Shown here: piece by piece, positions 1 to 12,855 of the stretch
How positions within the stretch are numbered: position 1 is the first letter of the stretch
Layout of the letters: each line of letters opens with the position of its first letter
Source of the DNA: Straminergon stramineum
Taxonomy: Eukaryota > Streptophyta > Bryopsida > Hypnales > Calliergonaceae
Assembly: GCA_963920665.1 (NCBI GenBank)
Contig: OY987268.1
Span: 23,748,501-23,812,500 of the forward strand
Direction of reading: 5' to 3'
DNA: 64,000 nt
Notes under the pieces: model-generated
The model's database searches: none
Seen by the model: only the letters and a program-made list of their open reading frames with translations
What the model was told of the DNA's origin: nothing
Translations under genes and position numbers: made by a program

Positions 1-3000
1 TAGCTGAGACCATCAAAAACTGGAATAGTCCCATTGAGCTTGTTGTTACCCATACGACTGACAAGCACAACATGAACACAAGAAAAAGATGAGTTGAACA
101 TAAAAACAGAGTCATCCTTAAATTGCAACGCTTTGTAATTGAACCACCCAAAAAAGGCTTACTGAATGGTTTTTCTCAGAACATAACATTCTTGAACTCC
201 CTTTGCCTCTCCAGCATTACAACCCCTTTTGATATTATTGAAACTCTTGAATTGATTCTTCCCTTATAATTCATGTGGCACTATATGCGGCACTATAATT
301 CCATCAATAGTGCCACTGTCGAAGGGAAACCCCAAACTTCATGTTCAAGAATGTTATGAAACAAGGAAACACCTATTCCGAGCATTCTTCAATACAAAAT
401 TCCAAAACTTTTTCTCTCAAACAAGGTCAACAACCCCACTTCACATGCTTTTAAGGATAACTCTATCTCAAATTATGAAACAAGCCCATGGATTTTTGAA
501 TATTCTCTTCAAGAAACTCTGAGATTGGAAATGAATTGAATATACATTTGCTGCAATCCAGTTGAATTTATGCCATTTTGGATAATTGAGTTCAGGGAAC
601 CAGGGATTGGCCCAGACAACTGGTTCCCGTAAAGATTTCTGCAAACACAAAAAGACAAGAGTAAGCATCTACTGGGGCTCTCTATTTCATAAAAAAACAA
701 TTAAGATCCAAAACTATTTGTCAGGTATCAATCCTCCATTGGTTGCGAATTGGAAGTACTCCCACGTGGCACTCAAAAAATCGCAAAAATAGAACGCTCT
801 ACAATCCAAGGAAGTTTACAAAGGTCAATATAGAAGACAAACAAAGACACTGGCATTGAAGCCCTACGAAAAAATGCAAAAGCAACTTCAACCAAGATAT
901 TATGGCAACTCTATATAAGCGTAGCGGAAGATACCCAAAATGCAATTTCGATTGACAGCCCAAGTTGCTCAAAACACAGCTAGATGGGCTACAAATTCAA
1001 CAGAGCGTCCTTTACAAAATTTCTTGTAGCTATAATAGATGTTTGATATAAGTTTTCTAAACCCTAATCCTAAACCCAAAACACTGCTCCTCACATATGA
1101 TACGAAGCAAATCCACCCGAATATTATACACAAGAGAGCAGGCCACTTACAAAATTTGAAGGCTAGACATGTTGCCAAGAGAATCAGGAATTGGTCCACT
1201 GAATTGATTATTCTCCATCAGCCTACACAACCCAAGGAATATGAGTCCAAATCCTTCGCATCCTTTGAACTCTAGAACATATAAACATGTTTTTCAGTCA
1301 AATTGGACTACCGGTATTTCAAAAAAATGAGATAACGTTGTAGGGAGATTTTTATTAGTTCATACGCCCTCTTGAATTGCAACAGATAAGCAACTGCGTG
1401 GAGAAAAACTTACACATGCACGACCTTCGAGGCGAACCCAATTTCAGGTGGAATCTGGCCTGAGAATGCATTGTCATTAAGATGGCTGCAAATCAATCAA
1501 ACACCACTAGAATCAGTAACCTACAGTAGCCTAATTACCTCAAAACAACTACGTCTATATCCTTCCCAAAATGTATTAAGAAGTCCGCGATAAAAACTCG
1601 TATCTAATTATGTAATTATGCAAGATTCTCTCCATTACCAGTGAGTATAACTGAGCAAAATTGAGTGATTAAGTTCACATTTGAATTTAATTATGTATGA
1701 AACGGACCTCGAAGTAGGGGATTGATGGTAACAGGCTGATTCAAAAAAAAAAAAGACCCTGGAGGGATCGAACAAATGATCTTACTAGTGTTGAATATTT
1801 GGCCAGGAATCAATACCCAGCCCATTGGAACTGGTTGTGGAGACAGGTAACGGTCCCTCTAAATTATTGTAAGCAACATCAAACCAATATAACTTCGAAA
1901 GTGCACCAAGTTCAGGTGGAAGGGTTCCACTGAGCTTATTGTTATTCAAAGCACTGCACAAAACACAACATGAAGATAGTGAGTGGTCAAATTCTTTAGA
2001 ACAAATTTTAAACCCCAATGAAAGAGCTTCAAAGTCCATATTCCATATTCATGATGAACAGACAGAGTGCTTTTCACGGTGATGTTTCGTCCAAATAACT
2101 CATCTAGTTCATCAAAAGTAATCCTTGCATCTTAAAAAACCAATCGTATTTTGTGACCAATGTGATGAACTTCAGATAAATCATGTATTTGAACAAAGAT
2201 AGAAGACAAAAAATTTGAAAAAATTCAGAGAATAATGTGAGTTCCACATTCAATGAAGGTTCTTTTAGTTGATAACTTACATAAAGGTCAAGTTCCGTAG
2301 ATTCCCAATTGTGCTAGGGATGGGTCCTGAGAGACTGCACGACTGCATACTCCTGTAAGCAAATTACAGTCAAATTTATTTATTTCCTGCTTAAGTGTAC
2401 AATTTTTCAATTGGTGTGCCTCATAAGCAACTTATGATATAAATTGCGACCATAAGGAGACCTCCCCAATGAATAATGAAAAATATCGTCTTTAACATGT
2501 TTCAAAGTTCCTGAAACAACCTAAGCTATTAAAATCACTGAAAACTCTAGTAAAATCATTGTAGATGAGTTATGCAGAAGGTACCAAAATAACACAAAGA
2601 CACATATTTGTCTATTTTTTCTGCAAGCCAGTCAAACAATTTCTAGGGTTTCGGCATGTGTGGACGGTGCCCATCAAAAAAACGAGCAAATTCAAAAAAG
2701 AACTTACAGATAAGATAAGTTAGTTAAGGAACCAAGGTTAGTGGGTATCGCGCCATTCAAATGCTTGTTGAAAGAGAGATCTCTACACACACCAACATCA
2801 CATCACATAGTACTCAAAAAATTAATTAATTTCAACAAATCTCAAATATTACAATTTGACATGCACGCCCTGATTAAATCATTCAAAAAGCTTAACTTAC
2901 AGAGAGAGAGAGAATTAATCAATACGCAGTAGAATGTTAAGCACAGAACTTGGCTACGATCACCGAAAAGCACTGCTTATATTAATTTTTTCCATTAACC

Positions 3001-4551
3001 AAAGTTCAAAATCCAGGAACCACAAATAAGTGCACTTACAGAGAGGTAAGAGCTGAAAGATCTCCAATAGCGGAGGGGATAGTTCCTGTAAGTCCAAAGT
3101 TTATCAAAGTTCTGCACAAGAATAGAGTAAAGAGGAATAAGCAAAGTCCAGATGGAAAAAGAAAAGTTGGTATTAGGTAAACAAATGAGAAAATAAGCTA
3201 TAGTAATAAACAAGAAATTCTTATCAAGAGGTTTAGGCAAGATGAGAAAGTAGCAAACGTGCATATGGTTTTGACAGCTTTGGGAGCTATAGAAGTATTC
3301 TATGGCAGCCATGGCCATGGTTTAGATGCATTTAGTGAGAATATCATCACACCAAATGTTCATATTCGGGTAACATGTTTATGAATTATAAATACCGACA
3401 AAGCTCCCATCTTGACCTAGTGATCAAAAGTACTACAAAACTGGTAATAGACATTCAAAGCATTTTGTTTTCATTAAAATTGTTGTATTCACAAAGTACT
3501 TACAATGTTATCACTCTGTTGTTGCTGCAAGCGACACCGACCCAGTTATTCGCACAAGGATCTTTCCCGGTCCACACTATCTCAGAGCCCCATTGATTCT
3601 GCAAGATTTGCATAGCCACCACTGGCACATCCACACCAGAGGAAGGGCGAAAAAAATTAACCAAAATCAGAAGACAATCGGCATAAAAAAAACCACTGAC
3701 TCCATTAAAATCTACATAGCCCCCCACTGTGTACTCCCACTGCAAAATGAAAAAACAATCACCATAATCAGCATAAAATTGCATTCGAATTATAAAAATG
3801 CAGACGACATTCAAGTACGCCATCTCAAACACATTTCATCTTAACATGTGCTGTAGCTGCTAATTAAAGCTGACAAAAGAGTTGCTGATACTACTAGCCA
3901 CTCAAGGTTCGAAACTGCAAAATTTGAAAGACTCGAAGTCCAACGTTTTGACCAGTCATAACTTTCTTATCTAAAGTACAAATCCATCGATTCAAGTTTT
4001 GGGTAAAAGCTCAACGCGACTTGCGCCACTAAAAGTGTTCATATCCACCAGTGAACTCTCCAAAAGAAACCGTTTCAAAAACACCGTAATCAGCACCGAA
4101 TAACACTCGTAATCCAAAACGGAAACGGCAGATCTTTCTAGTTAACGTCACTTGCTCCATTAGACTTCACGTAGCCACCCCAATACTCCAGAAAAATCAC
4201 CTTGACCAATACAAAATTGCATCTTTATTCTGAAACGACAGCAGAAGACCTTTCTATAACCCAAATACCTCCACAGAAAGAATTTCCAACACTAGAATGA
4301 CGAATTTTGCTGCATTTGAAGCTCTCTTAAAAACAAACCCCCCAAAACGGAAAAAACGGAAAAAAAAAACGGAAAAATTCTCCTCCCATATCCGCAAGCT
4401 TACCATCGTTGGGGTCAGTCTGCGCCAACACGGAGTTCCAGCACCCCACGGCCATTATTAAACCAAACCAAAGACCCCTCAATCGAAGCCCCAAACACTC
4501 CATCTTCATCTCTCTCACAGTTTCCAAGAGTACCAAGTCGGGTGCCACCAA
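1..4551 (-). CDS. LRR receptor-like kinase, subfamily VIII-1 (HPCA1/At5g49760-like), 5' part only
   Basis: This is the ectodomain half of a plasma-membrane LRR receptor-like kinase; the rest of the LRRs, the transmembrane segment and the kinase lie beyond the left edge. Exons in transcript order: 4404-4551, 3504-3621, 3040-3111, 2708-2782, 2281-2352, 1786-1953, 1414-1485, 546-638, 57 to <1. All junctions keep frame and most donors read GTAAGT. Exon 1 gives a hydrophobic signal peptide ending VLAQ followed by TDPND. Exon 2 carries the LRR N-terminal cap with KDPCANNWVGVACSNNR. Later exons are mostly single LRRs, 72 or 75 bp in the same phase (GLTGTIPSAIGDL, SLSGPIPSTIGNL, KLSGTLPPELGAL then LYWFDVAYN). 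The LYWFD and NIQHYH blocks match subfamily VIII-1, which includes the Arabidopsis H2O2 sensor HPCA1. Start could be 4551, 4509 or 4503; the last two sit right before the signal peptide. The LRR6 exon is long (93 bp). The family call is firm; the ligand is unknown. Confidence 0.85.
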
Positions 4552-5451
4552 GTCTTCACAAACACTCCCTTGGGAAACAATTGCAAGTGAAACAGAAGGA
4601 GTCTCTTCTTCTTTGCCTTCACATGAGCTTTGAAAAAAAACTGTATTTGATCATGTGCTTGCACTACTTGGTAAATGTTATATGAGAAGTAATGTTATCC
4701 TGGAGCATACACCCCACCGGCCAAATTCCATCCCACCTGTAATGCAGAAGAGCTAGCTAATGCAACTAACTAACTAACAAACCCCAGCAGTCCCTGTGAT
4801 CATGAAGCTACTGCGTGTCCTCCTCGATACTCATAAGAGCTCTTCATTCCATTTCACAAACTTCCGGGATCGTCGACCCAAATTGTGGGTTCCGTCTACT
4901 CCAGTTTGAAGATGAGAAAACTGGATCCCACGGAAGTATGAAGGACGCAGAGTTAGAGACGTTGAGAAAACCGATTGATGAAACTTTGGTTTGTCTCTGG
5001 ATCGTTCCCGGGGCTGGCATCTAGGTCGACAATGATGAGGACAGAAGGACGACATTCATTTGAAAAAGTTGTACTAGGTGAAGAAAAAAACGGCCAGGGT
5101 GGGATTCAAAGCTAATACTAAAGTATGTAGCTCAGGATTCTACTAAGCTTTGAGAACATTTCACCGAGCGGTAATGAATTAGAGTCGGTCACGTTCGGCG
5201 GGGGGGGTGGAGAGAGTGAGAGAAAGAGTGAGATGCATGTGCTCCCGGAAAGGGTGAGAGATGTAATGCGCTTCGGAAGGGGAGTTTGCGGTGCAAGCAG
5301 CCAAGCAGTGCTTCCAGTTTCCGGGATTGCAGGACTCTGGGCAGTATATGGTAGAACCACCCATGACCACTTGACCAGCCAGGCCCCAGCCCATGGTCAA
5401 TACATAGGTAATGGGAAATTCAACAGAGAGATGACGACTGATAAGTAACCA
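4552..5451. other. Upstream region of the LRR kinase gene; no supported gene
   Basis: This stretch should hold the promoter and 5' leader of the minus-strand LRR kinase gene. It contains a short GA-rich tract near 5205-5235 next to a run of nine G, and a GC-rich patch (5170-5400) that is open on both strands. The minus-strand reading has a C-x3-C and C-x3-C pattern (residues YCPESC and HCLAAC), but there is no signal peptide, no splice support and no family match, so I do not call it a gene. Confidence 0.4.
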
Positions 5452-6027
5452 TTATCCCCTAAACGTCCAGATTCATCTCCAAAATTGATGATTTGAAAAA
5501 AATCATTATAAAGTGCTATTTAGAAGCATATTTTGGAATTGAAATGCAAATTAAAGTTGTAGATTTTGATTCGTAGATTCCATCTCTACAGTTAGATTCA
5601 CCAGTGCTATCACCAATCTTTTTTATAAATTTTGAGAGAAAAATTTCAAAATTTCTTCAAAATTCAATTACAAGAAAAATATTATTATTTTTTGAGTAAA
5701 ATTTGTTGGAATGGATTTGAAATGAGGTTCTCTTCACATGGTGATTTTTTGAAATTTTTGTGTTCTTCCTATCTATGACCTCATTTTGGCTAATCCAATT
5801 TTGAACTAAAGTCAATGCAGTTTGACCACTTGACATTCTTGCACATTTGTAATTTTAGAAAAATATGAACTCTAGTAACACCAAATTCAACCCTTAGATA
5901 GGACAACAACTTGATAATGTATCTTCACAAATTAAAATAACTTTCATCCACGTAGTTAGGAGGATGAAACTAGAGTTTCAATCTAGTCATCTTCTTGAAA
6001 ATGAACATCGACGCATTTAGGGGTTAA
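5452..6027. mobile_element. TTAA-flanked TIR element, family 2 copy a (~576 bp, non-autonomous)
   Basis: Bounded by TTAT (decayed TTAA) then CCCCTAAACGTCC on the left and CGCATTTAGGGG then TTAA on the right. The interior is AT-rich with no ORF and aligns along its length with the copy at 59626-60189 in the same orientation; both share motifs such as GATGATTTGA near the left end and GGAGGATGAAACT near the right end. Two independent copies with matching ends define the boundaries. The ends resemble piggyBac termini (TTAA target, CCC start). Confidence 0.75.
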
Positions 6028-6878
6028 GCTTAGTTTTTTGGTTTCCAATACTATTCTAGCCATCATGGTTATGACACATCTCATCTGCTTCGTTTTGAGA
6101 GCCCAATTAGTCTTTAGATGAGTAGTGATGAAAGAATCTATGTATAGGGGATGGGTGCAAGCCAATTTTTGGCTTCTAAAATTCATAACAATTTGAATTT
6201 AAGGAAAAAAAATTATGAAAATTTGACAACACCCATCATTTCTATCTCTCTAAAGGGCAAAAAATTAACAGTGCCTTCTACTACTCCAAATCATGCACAA
6301 AATGCTCAAGTGGATGGTAATGGGTGATTCTACTATAGTATACCTTACCTGACAATGACAAGAAGAAGAAAAAGAGAAAAAAGGAAAAAAAAAACTAGAA
6401 AAAGAACTAATCAAATTGGAAGAAAAAACATACAAAGTCTTCAGCTTCACAAAATTGAAGAAAAAAACGAGAAGGAAATTTGAAAACGCTTGGACTGCAT
6501 GGGCTACGTTCGATTCATCACTGTGGAGCAGGCCTCTGCGTGGATGAAGAAGTCAGCAATCAAGTGCACTTTTTTACACTCCAAGTTCTGGCATTGAAAT
6601 CTCAGTTCAATTGTAAGATAACTTAATTCTAATGGGATTTCAAAGAAATATAAAAATGAATTAGTGGAGTCTGTGAGAGACTGAGAGTAGTTGGATAATT
6701 GATAGTTGCAACCTACCTGCACGTGTGCAGGGGATTATTCTATTTGCATCTACGCTTACAGCACGGAGTAGCCACTATCTGTTGGCTTGGAAAGTCTGGA
6801 CTCTGGACTCTTCGTTCACATCCACCGATTCTTCCGGTTGCGTGCGATGTTTTGTTTCTCTGTCGTCAGTGGAATAAC
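6028..6878. other. AT-rich intergenic DNA, no gene seen
   Basis: Low-complexity A-rich purine tracts (6358-6400) and short unsupported ORFs on both strands. I see no splice-linked coding sequence, RNA gene or repeat structure here. Confidence 0.5.
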
Positions 6879-7109
6879 TTAACCCTTTGAACTACGCGGC
6901 GGACGGTTATTGTCCGATGAATGACAAGGAATTCTCCTGTGTAGGACAGAATTGCAACTATTCATCCTCAGAATTAGGGGTGAAAAGGGAAGATCTTCTA
7001 CAGTAGTTTGACTCCCAATGAGTATTTCTGGTTTGTCTAAAGTGGACGATGTCACACGGTTTCAAAATGGCTGATTTTCACGGTCAATAGCTTGGCGTTC
7101 AAGGGTTAA
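6879..7109. mobile_element. TTAA-flanked MITE, family 1 copy a (231 bp)
   Basis: Starts TTAACCCTTTGAAC and ends GCGTTCAAGGGTTAA, so the termini are inverted repeats with the TTAA intact on both sides. The interior carries the family 1 markers GACAAGGAATTCTCCTG, TTCATCCTCAGAATTAGG and GATGTCACACGG, also seen at 47826-48055, 59400-59629 and, inverted or decayed, at 9694-10155 and 54114-54334. There is no ORF. Confidence 0.85.
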
Positions 7110-7579
7110 AGTGTCAATGCCCTTGTTTTTGTTTCACTAAAGAAAGAAAGACAAAAATTAGGAGGGCTCCACTCCCTTCTTCTTTTCTTGTGCTTTGTTT
7201 GAATTTTTAATTGGTGGGGAGAAGAAAATGTGTGGGGTGGATTTTGGGGTCGACATGATTGAAGTTTACTTATCAAGAATTTGATAATAAGGAAGTGTTT
7301 GTGTTATCCTTGTGTGTATTGCATAGGTGCACCTGGGTGCGATTGGATGTGGAATTTCCAAAACATAGAATAGGAGACTTTGAAATCCACCAAGAGATTT
7401 GGAGTAGCTTGCTTGATAGAGTGAAATTGGTGGCATTGACAAGGCTCTTTTAGGGATTGAAGAAAGACCTAGGGATGCAAAAGACATCTAGAGAATATTC
7501 AATATGCTTTGGAATTTTAATCCTAAGTTGGTAACTAGGGAAGGTAGGAAGGTGAAGTGTTACTTTACATGAAGCTTTC

Positions 7580-7749
7580 CCCTCATTTAATTCATTCAAG
7601 GTTTCATTGTTCTTTTTCTAGATTTATTGATTCGTATTTGGCATATTGTTCTAGGTTTCTTTTTCCCTCGTTCAATTCATTCAAGGGTTCATTGTTCTTT
7701 TTATGGATTTATTGATTTGTATTTGGCATGTTGTTCTAGGTGGCTTTTT
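7580..7749. repeat. 85-bp tandem duplication (two units)
   Basis: Two adjacent units about 85 bp long, each containing ATTCATTCAAGG, TTCATTGTTCTTTTT and ATTTGGCATRTTGTTCTAGG with few differences. This is a recent local duplication in non-coding DNA. Confidence 0.8.
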
Positions 7750-9693
7750 TACAATGGTATACAAAATTTCCTTTTATAGCCAAAACAAAATAGGAGACAA
7801 TTTTTGCCATGCACAATGCACAAATACAATTGCATCTGTCACCTATAAAGAAGGCAAAAAGGATAGCCTCATTTACCTACGCCCACTAGGCATGGCTAGT
7901 TGAACTACCCAAAAATAAAATAGAACAACCTATGATATGCAAAATTATTGGATTTTGCCCTCATGCCATTGTTGAATTATCAATTTTTTTTAATCTTTTC
8001 CCACACAAAGACAAGTGTCAGAAATAATGATCTTAACAATTGGAATCATATTTTTTCAACAAATTATGAATTTATTATGAATTTTTAAAGGATGCTATCC
8101 ATCATGGCCCAAAAGAGTCTCTAGACTATCCCCAAATAATCAACAAAAAGTATACCCATAATCGTCATTTTACTCACCTATAGCAATTAGAATATTTTTC
8201 AACATGACTACCACTTAAAGACCTAAAAAAATCACTTCTTGCAATGAATTTACACTCGAAAGGTGGAACTCCCTATCATAGTCACTAATCACTCTACATT
8301 ACTATCACCCAAGAAATAGATTACAACTCAGACCTTATTTATTGAAAAAAAACCCTACAACATCTAGATCATTCCCTATTGTAGGTATCCAGAATGGGTC
8401 TTTTGTCCGTAGTAGATTGTTCTATCTTCCTCTTTCATTCATAATAATAATCTGTAGGATCAACATTGGATCCAACAACATTACTATTCTAAATGTAATA
8501 GAGAGTTTGTTTGTTCACAACGTCACAACAAAGTCAAAAAGAGATAGGAGTGTATAAGTCAAGTCCTTCCTTTTTTTTGAAGGATGGAATCCAAACAAAA
8601 CAATTGTTGAATGGATTGAAGAATGAAGTTCTAGTACTTGTACAACCCAATCTTCAAGTACAAAAGTACCCTACTAACATTGGGTTCTGCTTATTGTAAA
8701 ACTCATGAATTGTTTAGATTTATTTCTTCTTCTTTTTTGAAACAAATGTAATGGAGTTTCATTGCAAATTGTTCAATCAATTTTTTAATAATCACTACAT
8801 TACAATTACAACCCAAATCTCATAACTTAGCCACTGAAAGTGCCAGTTATTTAAGGAAAGTCAACAGTTACTGACTGTTTCTTTATCCACATCGTCACCT
8901 GTCAACCATACTTTTCTTTTTTTGTTGAAACAAATGGGAGAACCCACTTGTCAACCATACTTGACCGATTCAAACTAAATGAACTTAGAAGTTGTGCTTA
9001 GTTCTCTTCAAATTACAAAAAGTAAAAATTTCGCCGAGGACTATGTCCTTTGGTTCTATGTACTGTTTCCTCTTATCAATGGAAATTGTCCATTTGTTTC
9101 AAAAAAATTTAAAAAAATTTAAAAAAACTAAATGAACTTATTTCATGGAATACCTATAACTTTACTTTGTCTGCACCTCTGATTGCTACTAAGTTACTTA
9201 CTGTAATTCAGCAACTGAAGTGCGAACAAATTGCAGGAAAACCGCTGTGAAAAATCCCACTTGATGCGGCATGGGTGGACTGGTTTTCAATCAGTTTTTA
9301 AAATGATAAAAAAAAACTTGGAAAATGGAAACTAAAATTAGATTTTTTTTGTTTTCAAAAGTGCAGGAAAAGTATCACGGAATAGTAACTACTGTACAGT
9401 ACTGCAAGTAGCTACCTGCTACCATAAAATATTAAAGGATTGGCCACTCCGAGAGTGGCAGAAGGTGCTACTACTAAACGTGTGCCCAGCCATGAGTGGC
9501 CGTACAGATTTGACCGGCAATGCCATCCAACTACAGTATGATGCCGGAGTTTCAGTGGTCAGGACTCAGGAGTGACGGCAACACTCAACACTCGAGGTCT
9601 TGCAAGTTGGAACCCGCTCCACTCACAGAGTAAAAGTTTTGAAGTTTTCCATAAGTTATGGCAACTGGAGGATGAAGCCTATTTCTGCTCTTT
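7750..9693. other. AT-rich intergenic DNA, no gene seen
   Basis: Mostly A/T homopolymer-rich sequence with only short, unsupported ORFs. A phrase around TGTCAACCATACTT occurs twice near 8900-8970. The less AT-rich part at 9370-9660 has no long ORF or splice structure I can support. Confidence 0.5.
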
Positions 9694-9924
9694 TCAATCC
9701 TTGAACGCTGGGCTGGTGACCGTGGAAATCAACCATTTTCGAACCGTGTAACATCATCCACTTTAGAAAAAAACAGAAATACTCATTGGGAGTCAAACTT
9801 CTGTAGAACATCTTTCCTTTCCACCCTTAATTCCAAGGAAGAATAGTTGCAACTCTGTCCTACACAAGAGAATTCCTTGTCATTGAGCAGACAATAATCA
9901 TCTGCCGCGTCTTTGAAGGGTTAA
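9694..9924. mobile_element. TTAA-flanked MITE, family 1 copy b (inverted orientation)
   Basis: The reverse-oriented family 1 copy begins TCAA then TCCTTGAACGCTG (decayed left end) and ends CTTTGAAGGG then TTAA at 9921-9924. The interior matches 6879-7109 in reverse complement. Its right TTAA is also the left TTAA of the next copy. Confidence 0.75.
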
Positions 9925-10155
9925 TCCTTGAAGGACGGATTGATGACCATGGAAATCGTCCCTTCTAGAACCCTTTGACATCATCTACTCAAACCAAAAT
10001 ACCCCAAAATACTTAGTGGAAGTCAAACATGTAAAGGAAGATCTCCTCTTTTCACAACAAAATTCCGAGGAAGAATGGATGTACTTCTGTCCTACTAGAA
10101 GGATTCTTTGTCATCCATTGAACACTAAACATCCGAGTTGACGTTTAACAGTTAA
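9921..10155. mobile_element. TTAA-flanked MITE, family 1 copy c (inverted orientation)
   Basis: Begins with the TTAA shared with copy b, then TCCTTGAAGGACGG, and ends GACGTTTAACAG then TTAA at 10152-10155. It is more diverged than copies a, d and f but aligns throughout with family 1 in reverse complement. Copies b and c lie head to tail. Confidence 0.7.
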
Positions 10156-10690
10156 AAATCTATTGATTTCCATTGATCCACTTGATTTACACAATTTATT
10201 ATAATAAAGAAGAAATTTGGCAAAATCCAGGTTCAAATTTGGATAGAATTGGGAAAGAGTTGTTACCAAAAAGAAAACTTAGAATTCTTGGAAATTAGGC
10301 TTATTACTAGACTCTTAGAGGCGAAGGGCAGGTTTGGTGACAAATCGCCTAAAATATTTTTGTTGGTTGGAATCTAGTATTTTTGCATTTTTTTAGGATT
10401 TTTAAAAGAAAAATTGTTTCCTTAATGTAAATGAATATGTTAATATAATTTCATTTTGAAAAAAATGAAAATGATTTCATTGCAAGTGATAAAAGTAACA
10501 ATTAATCTTATATTAAACCTTCTCTGAATCTAACATGGACATTCAATTTCAACACTTCAACATAAAATACAACGTCTAGGAGGTATTATAAAAAAAGGAC
10601 AAGATAAAATATAAGTAACTATAAACTAAACCACCAATAAGGCAATAACATGTTTGTGGAATGAGTGTTAACCATCACCAAAATGAGAGT

Positions 10691-11615
10691 TTAACCCCTA
10701 AAGGATCAAGGTCTTTTTTTTGCAAAAAATCACTCAAAATTGCCATTTTTAGAGCAAAGAGTGAAAAAATTTGAAAATTATATTTTTGCACATCTAATTG
10801 TAGGATCTTACACCTAACTAATATGAAAATGTGTAGAAAAAATTTCAAAAATTATGAGCACATAGATTGTAAGATATTTTCGTTTAAAGTGAAGAAAACA
10901 AGTTTTTCCACACATTGCGGGACTAGGTTATTTGACTTCAAACCTTCTTAACTTTAATTTTCTGCACTATAGAGTTTTGAGCTATAAATCTTTACAATGG
11001 AGAATTGAGTTGAGAGTCTAGGGAAAAACAAAAAATACAAAAGAATTGAATTTTTATTCTTTAAAAAATTGTTAAGTAGAAGTAGATACAAGATAGAAGG
11101 AAAATCTAAATTATTAATATCTCTTAGATGGAATTAAAATGCACTAATCCCAATGGTCAGATGGTTATAGAAAGCAAATGAAACCATGTGGACCTTTTTT
11201 TTTTAAATTGTAAAAATTGCATTCAAAAATGAATCCTATAAGTTATTTTTTCAAGAAGATGCTCTAATTGCCCCCAAAACAAGATTGTCTATAACTTTCT
11301 CATAAAAAATCCAAATGGAATGAATAAAAAAAATTTGTATAGACAAAAATATAATATATAAGGAAAAAAAATAAAAAATAAAAAATTCAAATTCTTGAAA
11401 CTTTTTTTTGCTGCCCCTTCTCCCTTGTTTTGAGCTTATTTGGATATAACTTTTGTTCTCGGGCACCAAATGAAAAAAAATACATTCCCATGAAGCTAAT
11501 GAATTTTTCTATCTTCATAAAAAATTTCAATAAATTAGGACAAAAATTGAGAGTGTACGTACCTGCTTGAAATCTCATTTGTCCCTTGAAGGGACAATGG
11601 TCCTTTAGGGGTTAA
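10691..11615. mobile_element. TTAA-flanked TIR element, family 3 copy a (925 bp)
   Basis: Starts TTAACCCCTAAAGGATCAAGG and ends GGTCCTTTAGGGGTTAA, terminal inverted repeats of about 17 bp with TTAA on both sides. The AT-rich interior shares long blocks with 33414-34933 (for example AGATGCTCTAATTGCCCCC and GCACTAATCCCAATG). Short ORFs only; no transposase. Confidence 0.8.
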
Positions 11616-11935
11616 TGAATTTAAATATAAAGTTTGTCATTGGATCCAAGAAGATTCACTTCGTCTTGTTGTCATCAAAAGTGGCCAAAATATCATTCCA
11701 AAATGCAAAAAAAAAAACAATTGCAATTTGAAAACATGAAAATAAAAATGGAAAAATCTATAAAATTTTTATTTAGAGTAAAAAAAATAGAGAAAAACAC
11801 AAGTCTTAGTACTTGAAAATCTAGTTCAATATGGGAATTAAAGGTAAATAAATAACTCATAAATCTCAAAAATATCCCCAAAACTACAACCCATGTTTTA
11901 AGGCAAACTTGAATTCAAGATTTTCTATAGTGTAA

Positions 11936-12225
11936 GGTAAGGTAACTACATTCAAAAGCAATTTCTTTCTAAAACCAACCTCTACAGATTCTTGCCTAAA
12001 ATGTACTTCCACTATTCGTGAAAGTCTAGGTCACTTTTTGAAACACCTTTTCTAAGCACTTTGAAAATTCATAATTTATTCATACAGTGTCCAAAAAATG
12101 CATTCTCAAAGAATCTAGAGCCTCCTTTTGACTATCAACTAGACCCCACAATAAGTTTTCTAATGAATTAATGGGAACTATGATGGATTGCTTATTCGGA
12201 CACTTTTGCATGTAGTTACCTTACC
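11936..12225. mobile_element. Short TIR element (~290 bp), GGTAAGGTAACTAC termini
   Basis: The 23-bp arms at 11936-11958 and 12203-12225 are inverted repeats with one mismatch, starting GGTAAGGTAACTACAT. The interior has no ORF. The end sequence differs from the TTAACCC families, so this is a separate element type. I could not identify a convincing target-site duplication. Confidence 0.6.
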
Positions 12226-12855
12226 CTAATTCATGGGAACCTATATAAGAACTACATGTGCACTTGAAGTTCAAGAATGTTAAATTATCAAAAGAATAAA
12301 GAAAAGAATGAGGGATTTTTTGGATATTTGCACAGTTGAATTGTAGGCACCATAATTTCTGCCAGCAATTGAGTCCACTGAGCGTGTTGGCCACACCTGG
12401 GGACTCTGGGAGTGTGGGACGTCCGGGAAGCAGGGCAGGAAATCCACGTGTAAGTCAATGGGACTGATCTCCACAAGTCATGGGCACCGTATGCGTAGGT
12501 CAGTTTTGTAAATAACTCGGGAAAATTTGGAAATTGTTGAAAGAAAAAAAATTATTTACAACTGTTTCTAAAAATTTGAGAAAAATTAGAAAAAAGAACA
12601 CACTTAGGCATGAATAGAAGGAATCAATCCAAAATTAGGAGAAAGTGTCGAAAGCAAAAGAAATTCCTATTTGTCTTTTGAATTGTCGAACTATGAAAAG
12701 TAAACTTTTTTGGCATCAACCTGCCCGAAATTGACCTATGCATACGGTACTCAAACTTTGTGATCTCATCTAGAGTTGAAATGTTTGAAAAGATTTTGAC
12801 AATTATGGCCCATCAATTGGGAAGCCATCCAAAAAGTAGAGAGATAACTACACTA

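Noticed and set aside
1740..1785. tRNA-like 3' half: on the minus strand GTTCGATCCC followed by a run of T
   Set aside because: The bases around the B-box-like motif do not pair as a T-arm, no A-box or acceptor stem is present, and it lies directly after an LRR exon donor; coincidence in intron sequence.
5179..5400. Minus-strand 73-codon Cys-containing ORF upstream of the LRR kinase
   Set aside because: The opposite strand is open as well, there is no signal peptide or splice support, and the open frames are best explained by a GC-rich patch.
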